Source: Paulownia fortunei (Eukaryota > Streptophyta > Magnoliopsida > Lamiales > Paulowniaceae). Taken from it: a stretch of 64,000 nt of DNA. Positions within the stretch are counted from its first letter, which is position 1. Each line of letters begins with the position of its first letter. Under the pieces are notes generated by a model. The model was not told where the DNA came from. It searched no databases and saw only the letters and a program-made list of their open reading frames with translations. Below, one piece after another: positions 1 through 10,799 of this stretch. Where the stretch lies: positions 10,230,001-10,294,000 of the forward strand of contig CM033113.1 of assembly GCA_019321725.1 (NCBI GenBank), written 5' to 3'. The translations under genes were made by a program, and so were the position numbers.

Positions 1-308
1 ATGCCAATTTGCTCTATTATTTATAAATAAATACATGCATGAAAAAAGCCCAATTAATTAAGAATTATTTAATGCGGATATATACCATGAATGTGAAACA
101 AAAGTTTCCATGCGCACAAACATTAACTTTTCGAGAGACACTGATCAAACTTGAGCCCAGTTCAAATTAAATAAGCCCAAAATATCTTGGGCTAAAAAGA
201 GCACAAGGCCCAGAAAAACCTAGCCTCCTCTCTCGAACTTCTGTTTACATTGTACGAGGTTGCTCTGCTTCACCAAAGAAAATCTGGTAAACTGCAGCGG
301 CTTTAGAG

Positions 309-688
309 GTAATCCCATATTTTGATGAGCTATTTTTTCGTCTTGTGTGCTATCTTTTTCCCTTAATCAGATCACAGAAATAATCAGATCACAGAAATCT
401 TTTGTATACTCCATTATTGTAGCTTCATCATTCCCTTATTTGCTATTTCAAGAAACTTTGAATGACCCATCAGATAGAGTACTGTGGTTTTACGGTAAGC
501 AAGTTCGTAAGTTCTTTTCAACTTGTGCAATGGTCTTGATTTTCAGAAGAAGAAAAGCTTGTGAAATTGATTTCCTGTAGCAAGATTGTGTCTTGGCTAT
601 ATTTTGTGAGTTGTGTTGTCATAAAACACTGATTTTGGACGGAATCTTGATAGCCATAGTGTGTGTGGTGTGTCTGGTTGTTTTTTAG
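309..688 (+). other. probable 5'-UTR intron of the PIF1-like gene
   Basis: A plausible donor (AGAG|GTAATC) at 309 and a T-rich acceptor (GTTTTTTAG) ending at 688 lie just upstream of the ATG at 718. A second donor-like site (ACG|GTAAGC) lies at 495, so the leader may be spliced in more than one way. The splicing is inferred; no transcript data are available. Confidence 0.35.
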
Positions 689-717
689 TTCGAGGAAAAG
701 AAAGAATAGAAGAAACT

Positions 718-2256
718 ATGAAATTGTTGTCTTTCGCCATAGCTGCGTGTCGACACTTTAGTTCTCAAGCTGCTGCTTTCGATAAAAAAAATTGGAGTAA
801 GTATCACTTTTTCAAGAACAAGAAAAAGTATGGTGGAAGTGGTTCCAAAGCGCCGACAAAGCCTAGAATCAAGTGGACGGATGAACAAAATCAAGTCTTG
901 GATGCTGTTTGCAATGGGAAATCTGTTTTTATCACGGGGTCTGCTGGGACGGGAAAGACATTTTTACTTGAGCATATTGTCAAGAAACTCAAGAAAATTC
1001 ATGGCCGGTCCAGAGTTTATGTGACTGCACCTACTGGGGTTGCTGCCTGCGCTCTCAACGGACAAACTCTTCATTCCTTTGCTGGTGTTGGTATTGCTGA
1101 TGTGGATGGTGAAAGTTTGTTAGACAGGGTTCTATTAGATAGTAGGGCTTGCTACAGGTGGAGGAAGGTTAAGGCATTGGTTATCGATGAAACAAGCATG
1201 GTTGATGCCAATCTTTTTGATGGTCTTGAGCATGTCGCACGGACGTTGAGAGATAAAGAAGCAAGTGTAGGTGACAAGAAGACTTGGGGTGGAATACAAC
1301 TGATTGTGAGCGGAGACTTCTTTCAATTACCACCGGTTCTCAAGAAAAAGAAGAAGGGCGCAAAGGTATATGCTTTTGAAGCTGATTGTTGGAGTGCAAG
1401 TTTTGATATTCAAATTGAGCTTACCACAGTTTTCAGGCAATCGGATTCTCTTCTCGTCCAATTACTTCAGGGAATACGGAAAGGGGAGAATGATCCTGAG
1501 GAGTTGAAGCTTTTGGAAGGGTGTTGCTCAGGATATGAGCCAGATCCTTCAGCTGTACGACTCTACCCAAGGATTGCAGATGTGAGCAGGGTGAATAAGG
1601 AGAAAATGGAGAGCTTAGATCAGGAAATTTATGTTTACAAGGCTCAAGATTTGGGTGACAAGCAATGGATGAGGCAGCTTAAGAGTGGGATTGCACCGGA
1701 TGAGCTTGAACTTTGTGTAGGTGCTAGGGTGATGCTAATAAAAAATATAAACCCTTGGCGTAAACTTGTGAATGGTGCCACCGGTACAGTGGTGGAATTG
1801 TGTGAAGTTTCTGAAAACCAATATGGAATGCATGATATGTGCAGTCATGGCAATGTATTGCCATTGGTGAAGTTTGACTCTGGCCTTGAATTAGTTGTTG
1901 AACCAGAAATATGGGTGGTCATGGATGGAGACAAAGTTGTTGCCAGGCGAAGGCAGATTCCTCTCATATTGTCATGGGCTCTAAGCATTCACAAGTGTCA
2001 GGGAATGACTCTTGACAAGCTTCATACAGATCTCTCGCGAGTTTTTGACTTTGGAATGGTCTATGTTGCGCTTTCACGCGTGAGAAGCTTGGGAGGACTT
2101 TATTTGTCTGGTCTGGATCCCTCAAAAATCAAGGCACATCCAAAGGTATTGGAATTCTACCATTGTTTTAATGGTGAGCAACATGAGAACAAGAAGGTTC
2201 TAATTGCTAATAGGAGTGAAATTGATGGTGGTAATTCGTTTAATGGTTCTGATTAG
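718..2256 (+). CDS. PIF1: PIF1-family ATP-dependent DNA helicase, probably organelle-targeted
   Basis: Intact 512-aa superfamily 1B helicase. Visible motifs, numbered from the ATG at 718: Walker A GSAGTGKT (74-81), APTGVAA with LHSFAG (motif Ia region), Walker B VIDETSM (155-161), GDFFQLPP (199-206), and near the C-terminus HKCQGMT (425-431) and VYVALSR (448-454). PIF1 enzymes unwind DNA 5'-3' and resolve G-quadruplexes and replication barriers in nucleus and mitochondria. The first ~25 residues (MKLLSFAIAACRHFSS...) are rich in Ser, Ala and Arg and lack acidic residues, which suggests a mitochondrial presequence (inference). The frame stays open upstream to a GTG at 661, but 718 is the first ATG and follows the likely leader acceptor. 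The CDS has no intron. It looks like a host-type PIF1, not the C-terminal part of a Helitron Rep-helicase, since no Rep region is attached and the gene is intact. Confidence 0.9.
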   Translation: MKLLSFAIAACRHFSSQAAAFDKKNWSKYHFFKNKKKYGGSGSKAPTKPRIKWTDEQNQVLDAVCNGKSVFITGSAGTGKTFLLEHIVKKLKKIHGRSRVYVTAPTGVAACALNGQTLHSFAGVGIADVDGESLLDRVLLDSRACYRWRKVKALVIDETSMVDANLFDGLEHVARTLRDKEASVGDKKTWGGIQLIVSGDFFQLPPVLKKKKKGAKVYAFEADCWSASFDIQIELTTVFRQSDSLLVQLLQGIRKGENDPEELKLLEGCCSGYEPDPSAVRLYPRIADVSRVNKEKMESLDQEIYVYKAQDLGDKQWMRQLKSGIAPDELELCVGARVMLIKNINPWRKLVNGATGTVVELCEVSENQYGMHDMCSHGNVLPLVKFDSGLELVVEPEIWVVMDGDKVVARRRQIPLILSWALSIHKCQGMTLDKLHTDLSRVFDFGMVYVALSRVRSLGGLYLSGLDPSKIKAHPKVLEFYHCFNGEQHENKKVLIANRSEIDGGNSFNGSD

Positions 2257-2969
2257 ACGATCATCCTCGACAACAAAAGTAAGCATAGTACTCGCATTCG
2301 TCTGAGTTAATTCATATGTTTGCACCATTTTAGGGGAACTGGACCTTGATGTGTAAATCTGCCTAATGTTGGGGGCATTTGCAGCAGTTAGAGGAATGTT
2401 AGGTCTCATAGGTCATGGCCTTATGATTGAAATGCATTAGAAATGATGCCAAGAGTAAAATTGCCAACTCTACAAAGCATCCTACATTCCAACTTTGTCC
2501 TTGTGATTTAACCTTGGAGAAATAAGCTCTTTTGGAGAAAGTACAAGGTGGTGGGTGAGATGACATGCTTTTTCTTGAATTCATTTCTGGCTATAGAGCA
2601 AAAGGAAAAAAGAAGATATGTGTGATTACTGATAGGCTAGCAGATCAAATTTTGGCTATTCTCTAGTGAATTGTTTGGGTTTCAAGCTGTTGTAAAGTGG
2701 CTGCAATGGGACTTTTCCTTGGTTGCTTTCTTCACATGATAATTGCATTGGTGATGACAGTCTTAAAATTCATTAAATAAAGCCATCTTCTTTGTCATTA
2801 GATCAAAGCTTAGCAAATCATGTACTTTATGGAACATCAAATAAAAGGTCCAACTTAGATATTCAAACATCTTGCCATATATAATTTTAATGGAAAAAAA
2901 AAAAAGATAATACTAAAAACCTCCCATAAAGTTTCCACCTCACTTGACATTAACGACCAAACCATACCC

Positions 2970-3003
<34 letters not shown>

Positions 3004-4013
3004 TGACTTCTTTATTCTCTATTGAAAATTATTAAAATTCCCTATGATTTGTCCAAATTCCAGGATCTCCCCTTTGGGCTTATCAAATTAAAAACTACCT
3101 TCTTGGATTTTGTCTATTGTGCTTTAGAAGCCCAACGGCTTTCAAAGAGAAATTATGAATATTATAAACATATAAAGATACTTTCATCCATATATAAGAG
3201 TTTATCTATTTGTACATTAGACCTCATATTGGTTTTCAAAGGGAAATTATGAAACATTATGAACATATAAAGATACTTTTTATCCATATATAAAGTAAAT
3301 GTCCTTATAAAATTTTTTGACTTTCATCGATATGTAAACTAAATGTCCATACCAAGATTTTGGGTTCTGACAATATGTCTAGATCTAGACCAAGATTTTG
3401 CCAATATGACTTTCATCTAAAATTAAATTGGCATCTTGAAGTGGGACTATGCAACATGGGTGGCCAGATTAGTTGTTTATGGTTATGGCGACGCCAACAC
3501 TACATCACTCATTTGTGTGGTGATAATCCTTGTTATTATTGAAATATTGATGTAGGTGTGAGATTGATTAGGTGGCGGCGGATGTGGAGTAGCTTGACAA
3601 CTAAATGACATACACGAGACTAAATTTTGCGGGATGGTGAGATTCAAGAACGAGACTCTCCATGATAGCAGATAGCAGTGCCTAAGGTCGGTGATTTAGG
3701 CATGTGGATTTGGGGAGGTCCGGAAGAGAGTAATATTTAGAACTAAATATATGAAATTTCATTTCTTTTTATTATTTTGTTTTCTCACAAATATTTATTT
3801 ATTACTTTTTTCATCTAATTTGGATTTATGGTGAAACGTAAGATAATGTTTAAGAAATAGAAAATAAGGTGATAGAAAAATAAAGATTAAGGAGATATGC
3901 GTATTATTTTTTTAAAGTTTTTAATTAAAATAATTTAGATTGTGATTATACGTATAGTACAACAGTATATCATAATTTTATAATCTATATCTATATCTAT
4001 ATTTATATCTATA
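2257..4013. other. non-coding: PIF1 3' flank and intergenic DNA
   Basis: No convincing gene. It should contain the PIF1 3' UTR (first few hundred bases). A run of about 30 A at 2971-3001 looks like a homopolymer or an old retroposed poly(A) tail. The short ORFs here have no recognisable motifs. Confidence 0.6.
3139..3295. repeat. local direct duplication, ~60-bp unit
   Basis: A segment starting CAAAGAGAAATTATGAA at 3139 recurs with a few changes at about 3237. Both copies continue through AACATATAAAGATACTTT and end CCATATATAA. The offset is about 98 bp. Confidence 0.6.
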
Positions 4014-4182
4014 TCTATACTATTATAAGAGTGTGAATGTTTTTTTTAATTTTTAATTTGATTAAAATATTTTTTTAATATTATTAATTTTAATGATAAT
4101 TATGTAATTTAATAATTATATAATTTTAGAATAAATAATATTTATATTTTTAATTGGTCAATGAGGTTATACGAAGAAAACA

Positions 4183-6930
4183 TCCAGAGTCCAAATCAAA
4201 CTCCACTTCAATTTGTTTAATATTCGAAAAATATATGTAAAAATTATATATATGTACTTTACCTTTTATTTTCTCTTTTGTCTATTTATGTCTTCATATT
4301 TCGATTCAATTAAAATAATTTTTTAAAAAAAATAAAAAAATAAAAAGTTCAAATTTAAATAACAAAATTTAATTATATTTTGAATTAATTAATAAATATA
4401 AACTAAAATATAAAAATTATTTATAAAATTTGTAAAAATTAAAATTTGATATTGTGGAATGGTTCGATAAACTGAAATAAAATACTAAAATTAAATCGAA
4501 TACTATTTTTTATGAAAATAAAAATCAAATACCAAATTTAAATTTTTGTTCGACTTTGATAAATACCAAATTTTTAATTTTGATTTGATTCATCGGTTTA
4601 TCGAATTGTTGTCACCCCTATAAAAAGTTATATTGAATTAGAATAGAAAAAATATAATACATTATATGAAAATTATTTTATTATGAAATATGTCTATTTG
4701 AATAAACAAAATATACCTCATAATATTCAATTTAATCAATTAGTTAAAATTGATATGGAAATAACATCAACATCAAGAGTCCAAATCAAACTCTACTTCA
4801 ATTTGTTTGATATTCCGAAAACAAGTGTGAAAATTATTTATAGGTACTTTACTTTTTGATTCCTCTTTTGTTCATTTATGTGTTAATGTTTTGATTCAAT
4901 TATTTTGTTAAATAATTTTTTTTAAAAAAAATAAAAAATTAAATATTTCAAATTTAAATAACAAAATTTAATTGCATTTTGAATTAATTAATAAATATAA
5001 ACTAACATATAAAAATTATTTATAAAATTTGTAAAAATTTAAATTTGATATTGTGGAATGGTTCGATAAACTGAAATAAAACACCAAAATTGAATCGAAT
5101 ACTATTTTTTATGAAAACAAAAATCAAATACCAAATTTAAATTTTTTGTTCTACTTTGAAAAATTCCAAAATTTCAATTTTGATTTAATTCCATCGATTT
5201 ATCGAATTATTGTTACCTCTATAAAAAATGTCACATTGAATTAGAATAAAAAAATATATGATGCACTATATGAAAATAATTTTATTATAAAATATGTCTA
5301 TTTGAATAAATTAAATATACCTCACAATATCCAGTTTAATCAATTAGTTAAAATTAATGTAGAAATAATATCTATTTTCTTATATCAATTGAAAGATGCA
5401 TTCCATTATTAATTATTCCACTTCTAAAAAAAAATATAATAGAGTAAAACCTATATATTAAAGTGCATTCATGACTAAAATGAGATCTTTTCCAAATTAT
5501 GGGATTAAATTTACAAGACTCTTGTACTATGAGACTAAAATTATATTTTCATGTGTTTGGAGATAAGAAAATAATTATATCAGTTAATGAGATATTTGAT
5601 TCATTTAATATATGTTTTCTCCAGCCACTCATATCTAAATTTTATATTATTTTTACCAATTTGCTAATTTTTTCTGAAAATATGTGAAAAAATTATATTT
5701 ATAAGTATTTTACCTTTTGTTTTATCTTTTGACCATTTTCGATTTTATAATTTTGTTAAATTGAATTTGTTAAAAAATAAAAAAAAATAGTTCAAAATTA
5801 AATAATAAAACCTAATTGTATTTTGAATTTATTATTTTTCGTTTGGTAAGTTAAAATTAAGAAAAAGGTATAAGATTAATTAATAAATATAAAATAAGAT
5901 ATAACAACTATTTATAAAATTTTAAAACTTAAAATTCAATATTCTGTATGATTCAATGAATTAAAATAAGAAAATCAAAATCAAACCAAATACCAATTTT
6001 GTATGAAAATATATCTCACTATATCCAGTTTAATTAGATTCAATAGCATTAATGTGAAAATAACATCTATTTTTTTATATCAATTTAAAGGCACATTTCA
6101 CTGTCATATTTATAATTTTTTGTTATTACACTTTTTGGAAGAAAAAAAATACAGCAAAACTTAGAATGTATTCATGACTAAAATTTGATCTTTTTTGAAT
6201 CATAAGACTATACGAAAATAATTACATTAATTGATTGACTATTTGATTCCTTTCATATTTATTTTATCAAGTCAACCACATCTTAATTTTATATCATATT
6301 TACCAATTATAATATCATATCCCAAAAGCAATGGTATCCCTTATATTTTATATATTTTATGCACAAATTCAAAATCTATTTTAATTATTTGACTTATGTT
6401 TTTGTCATCGCAATCATAGTAGCTCAATTGCAATTACATATGATATTTGACTTACTAAATTTTTTTGACTTTGGGAATTTATACTAAATCACTATTGGAG
6501 TCACTTCATGAAAAAAAATAAAAAATTTGGATTGATTATTTAATCTAATAAATTTTATTTATACTAATTTATTGTCAATCCTATATTATTACAGTATTAC
6601 AAAACTATATATAATATATTTTTAGTTCAAATTCTTATGTATTTTCATTTCTTAACAAAATCTAATTATATTTTGAATTTATTATTTTTAGTTTGGTAAG
6701 TTAAAAGTAAGAAAAAAAAAGTAAAAAACTAATTAATAAATAAAATTAGATAAAAAATATTTATAAAATTTGTAAAAATTAAATTTGAGATTTGGTATAA
6801 TTCAATAAATTGGAATAAAAAAATTAAAATCAAACCAAATATTGAATTTTTATAAAAAATTAAATATCAAATCGATTTTTTTTACTCGACATGGTATATA
6901 CCGAATTTTTAGTTTTGATTTGTCAATTTT
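4183..6930. repeat. tandem array of diverged copies, ~590-bp unit
   Basis: Copy 1 (about 4183-4772) and copy 2 (about 4773-5366) align almost end to end at an offset of 590 bp, for example GAGTCCAAATCAAACT at 4187 and 4777 and ATTGTGGAATGGTTCGATAA in both. Partial, more diverged copies lie at about 5674-6075 and 6640-6930, recognised by TTGAATTTATTATTTTT..GTTTGGTAAGTTAA and the AATTAATAAATA..AAAATT core. The end of copy 1 (CGAATTGTTGTCACCCCTA) resembles a hAT terminus on the minus strand, so the unit may derive from a hAT-type MITE. There is no coding potential. Confidence 0.75.
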
Positions 6931-7659
6931 TTTTATCTGTAAAGAACAAATGTCGCCTATAAATTATGAGCTGAAAGAGAGTTCATTGCTTTGTTGTATT
7001 GTGGACTGCTATTTTTTTTTGTAATAACTGAATTTATATTCTTTTAAAATACTTAATTTTTCCGTGTTAATTTTCATTCATCTTATTTTTTTCGAGTTTA
7101 TATATACTTTTAATTAATAAAATTACAACAAATAAAATTATAAAAATTAAAAGTATTATCGTTTATATACACTAAGTGCATGATTTTGAAGTTATTGATA
7201 TCCATTAATATGCTAATCCTAAAAATTAAAATGCAATCAACCATCAAACAAGATTTTAGGTTTATTTGTTGGAGTAATGATATTGCTAGCTCAACATGCA
7301 CTTTTATTGTCAAACATCTGGCCGACTTGCCTGAAATTTACTATGGAGTCGATAAGGGTATATATTGTGCACAATAGATGTGAGAGTTCTTTGAAATACA
7401 TAGCAATATCTAAAGATTTCAAAAGAAAATCAAAAACCTCAGAAAAGTCTGATTTTTTTCTTGAAGAGCATGGGAAAAAAAATATTAGTTCATATGATCT
7501 TCCAAACATTCCTATTGATATAGATAAATCGCTTCAAAATACTAATAAATGCAATTGAATCAAGTCAGTGCACTATGTTCAAGCAAAGTAGAGTTGTAGA
7601 GCTATTACGTCAAATATAACTATTTTTATGAGATGAAGCATCAATGACAAAATGATACT

Positions 7660-8560
7660 TATCAAGAATATTTGATAAACTAAAAGATGTAATGGGAAAT
7701 TGTGAGGATTTTTGTGGAAAAGTGATAGTTTTTTGTAAATATTTTAAACAAGTATTAATAGTTGTTTATAGGACAACAATCTATCAAACTATTTCTGCAA
7801 GTTTGGTGAAATCAAATTTGTGACCCAAAATGAAAAAAAAAAATTACTTTATCAAGGAACATAAGTCGAGGAATGATCCAAATTTCACTGATTTTTTACT
7901 TAGAGTTGAAAAAGGTGAAGAACCAAGTGATACCAAAGGTAATATAAAAATTCTAGAAGAGATGAATATTGAGTTTGACAATGAAAAAAACTTAATACTA
8001 CGACTTATTACGGCTATTTTTTCAATCTTAAATAAGAATACACATTCAACTCATTACATGACAATGCAAGCATCAAGAAGCAATAACTTTTAACATTTTT
8101 GATAAAGTTATTGATAACACAAATTACAATTAGGAAGATAACATTTTGAACTCTTTAACCTCAAATGGCTTGCCTTCTCATAAATTGGTGCTGAAAAAAA
8201 AAAATTGTCCAATATTATTTTTTGAGAAATTTGAACCCATAAAATGGATTGAGTAATAGTACAAAAATGGTATGCATGATTTCAAAAATAACGTAATTGA
8301 TGTAGAGATTGTGTTTGGACAACATACTGAAAAACTTATCTTTATACCTAGAGTGCCACTTTCGTTAGTTAAAAATGAAGGTTGTCTATTTCAATTTAGA
8401 CGTAAACAATTTCTTATAAAATTTTATTTTGTAATGACAATTAAAAAAGTTTAAGGGCAAACAATTCCAAATGTTGGTGTCTATTTGCCTCATTCAGTGT
8501 CTTTTCAATACCAATTATATATTACTCTCTCGATAGGAACTTCAATACTTATAATCAATA
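7660..8560 (+). pseudogene. Helitron helicase (RepHel C-terminal, PIF1-like) pseudogene
   Basis: Fragments in order across shifting frames match the C-terminal half of plant Helitron helicases. They include YRTTIYQTISASL near 7770, NDPNFTDFLLRV and GEEPSD near 7875-7930, GLPSHKLVLK near 8170, NNVIDVEIVFGQH and FIPRVPLS near 8290-8360, and, after a stop, GQTIPNVGVYLP near 8455. Stops and frameshifts separate them, and no Rep domain, Walker A or Walker B is visible. Known Helitron proteins combine a HUH-endonuclease Rep with this helicase; only the decayed helicase end survives here. It is distinct from the intact PIF1 gene about 5.5 kb upstream. Confidence 0.8.
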
Positions 8561-9364
8561 GTTGATTAAACAAGACACCTCAAATATAAGAAGAAGATGT
8601 ACACTAAAAATATTGTGTATAGATAAGTTTTGAATATATATGTACAAATATTTTTTTCCTTAAGTAATACATTATATATTATTAATACTAACTAATATTT
8701 TATTTTTATTAGTGAAAATAACATTGAAAAATGATTCACTATAATACAAAGTTTTGATACCTAATAATTATGTAATGTGAAGAAATTCCAACTTACAAGT
8801 AATTAAAGAAAAAATAATTTAATTATTTATGATGGTCATACTCAATTAAAATAGTTTAATAATATTATGTATAGGCCGTATGTATTTCGAATAATATATA
8901 AAAACTGACAAATAATTCTGTACATTTTTAAATAATGAATATGTATTTTAGTTAATTTTTAATCCTAGATCCTAATTTTTTCACTTAGTTCCATATGTAT
9001 TCATTATTAAAGAATAAATATAACTAAATTGTAATTTTATTTATGTTTGTAAAATGAATATTTTTTTAATATTAATTATCTATCTTGTTTAACATTTATA
9101 TATATATATTCAAATTTTTTCAATAACTTGAGAACATGTATAGTTTATGAAGTATGCGTTAAAAAAGAGTTTTATTTTGTTGTATTGTCATATCGATTAA
9201 TAATTAATTTATAAAATATTTTATTTTTTAATGATTATATTTTATTTATTATTTTTTATTTTATGAAGTATCTTATAATATCTTAATTTTATTCAAATAT
9301 ATTATTAAACAATATAATTAATTTATTAAAATCATATAAATCAATTGCACGTGTTACTTACTAG

Positions 9365-9972
9365 TATATTAAAATTATTAATTTCAGTTAAAATGAGTGT
9401 GAATTGAACAAATATTAGGGAGATTTGCACATATCAAGACAATCCGTGAATTTACATGTGTATTATATAAATTTATCAATAGCTTAGGGGAAAATTAAAT
9501 TTTTAATTTTTGGCTAATATTGATTTTTTCCATAAAAAAAACTAACGACGTTGGCCATTTGTAAAACGATAAAAACAACAAGAAAGGGCATATCCATATT
9601 TTTATGAGATGGAATATTGTGCTTAAGAATATGTTAAAGAATCATACACCGTATCCACAAAAAGGAAAAGGTGAGAAACAACGGTCTGAAAAAATGACAC
9701 AAAAGATCAGTTAATTACTTATCACAGAAAAAGCAAGACCTTGATAGATTGTACACCATTCGGACAAATATAATCTAGTGAGCTGGACCTGGTATCCCAC
9801 AAAAATTGCTTTTGTTTTTTTTACATGACAATGGTATATTACAGATGTTCTCGGCCAACATAACAGCTCCAAGACAGTATCTGTGCCCTCCGGCGACTAT
9901 ATTTAGAAAGAAAAATGATGCCCAAGTCATCTTTCTGAATAGGACTGGAGGCTCTTTCAAAGAAATAATCAC
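9365..9972. other. 3' flank and probable 3' UTR of the ILK gene
   Basis: Between the Helitron end and the ILK stop codon. The stretch nearest 9973 should be the ILK 3' UTR, read on the minus strand. The small ORFs here are not conserved-looking. No clear polyadenylation signal was recognised. Confidence 0.5.
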
Positions 9973-10761
9973 TCATCTAATTGTTGAGCGAGATGAACCA
10001 CTCTTTGAAATAGAATGTTCTAACTTCAAGATTGACTCAAACTTCTGGAGATATTTAAGTGCTTTCGTCTGCAGAAGATGCAGCAAACAAAGTTAGACTC
10101 CAAGTAGATGTGCTCTAACGCCCATAAAACTGAGACAATCAGGGAGGCAGGATAATCAATATTAAGCATGAATTTAGAGGAAAATACTTCTAAGCATCAG
10201 ACACATTGTCCAACAGCACACAGAACCTACATAGTTTAGCTGACAATTAACACTGGAAGTCTGTGAAAAGTATGTATGAGCTTCTTTCCAGAACATGATA
10301 GCCCTTTTTTTTTTTTTTGTCATATCTTCATGGACACAATTACTGATGCACCAAAGCAAAGAAAATTCTGGTATCTTAATGTCCAATTTGAAATGACTTA
10401 CATTCTTGGGAACAATTGCCCATGTTATTATCCATTTTAGAATCATGGAATACTAAGCCTAGTTAATAAATTTGTATCATTCTCAAGTGACTCCGGCAGA
10501 CCTTTCATGTAGTCCATGGAGCACAACCAAAATATCATGTGGTACTGATCAGTTTAAAGTCCTAGCAGTACAATAAGAAATTATGGATATATTGGAATCT
10601 TTATTTCTCCCCCCTAGTTCACACTTTATAACCTCAGCTATATATACTGCTATGTATATTTGTATACAATCTAGCAAAAAAATGGTATTAATACATAAAC
10701 TAGTTTAGCGCATCGTCTTTCTCCTGATCTGTTTTTTTTAGTCACTGTAGTCTTGTCCAAC

Positions 10762-10799
<38 letters not shown>

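Larger units (their letters stand above)
4014..9364 (+). mobile_element. probable degenerate Helitron (~5.35 kb)
   Basis: The left end TCTATACTATTATAAGAG (4014) resembles plant Helitron 5' termini (TC... followed by TATACTATTATAA). The right end GCACGTGTTACTTACTAG (to 9364) matches the usual 3' terminus ending CTAG. The flanking bases are A at 4013 and T at 9365, as expected for insertion between A and T without target duplication. The interior carries a Helitron-type helicase pseudogene in the same orientation, plus a tandem array. The 3' subterminal hairpin is decayed: its right arm GCACGTG is present but a matching left arm is not. The boundaries are my inference from terminal motifs. The left end lies beside a TCTATA microsatellite, so it could be off by a few 6-bp units. 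Confidence 0.6.

Noticed and set aside
9806..10096. 96-codon plus-strand ORF
   Set aside because: It is the antisense shadow of the last ILK exon (9973-10068), whose minus-strand frame fits the family tail and phase.
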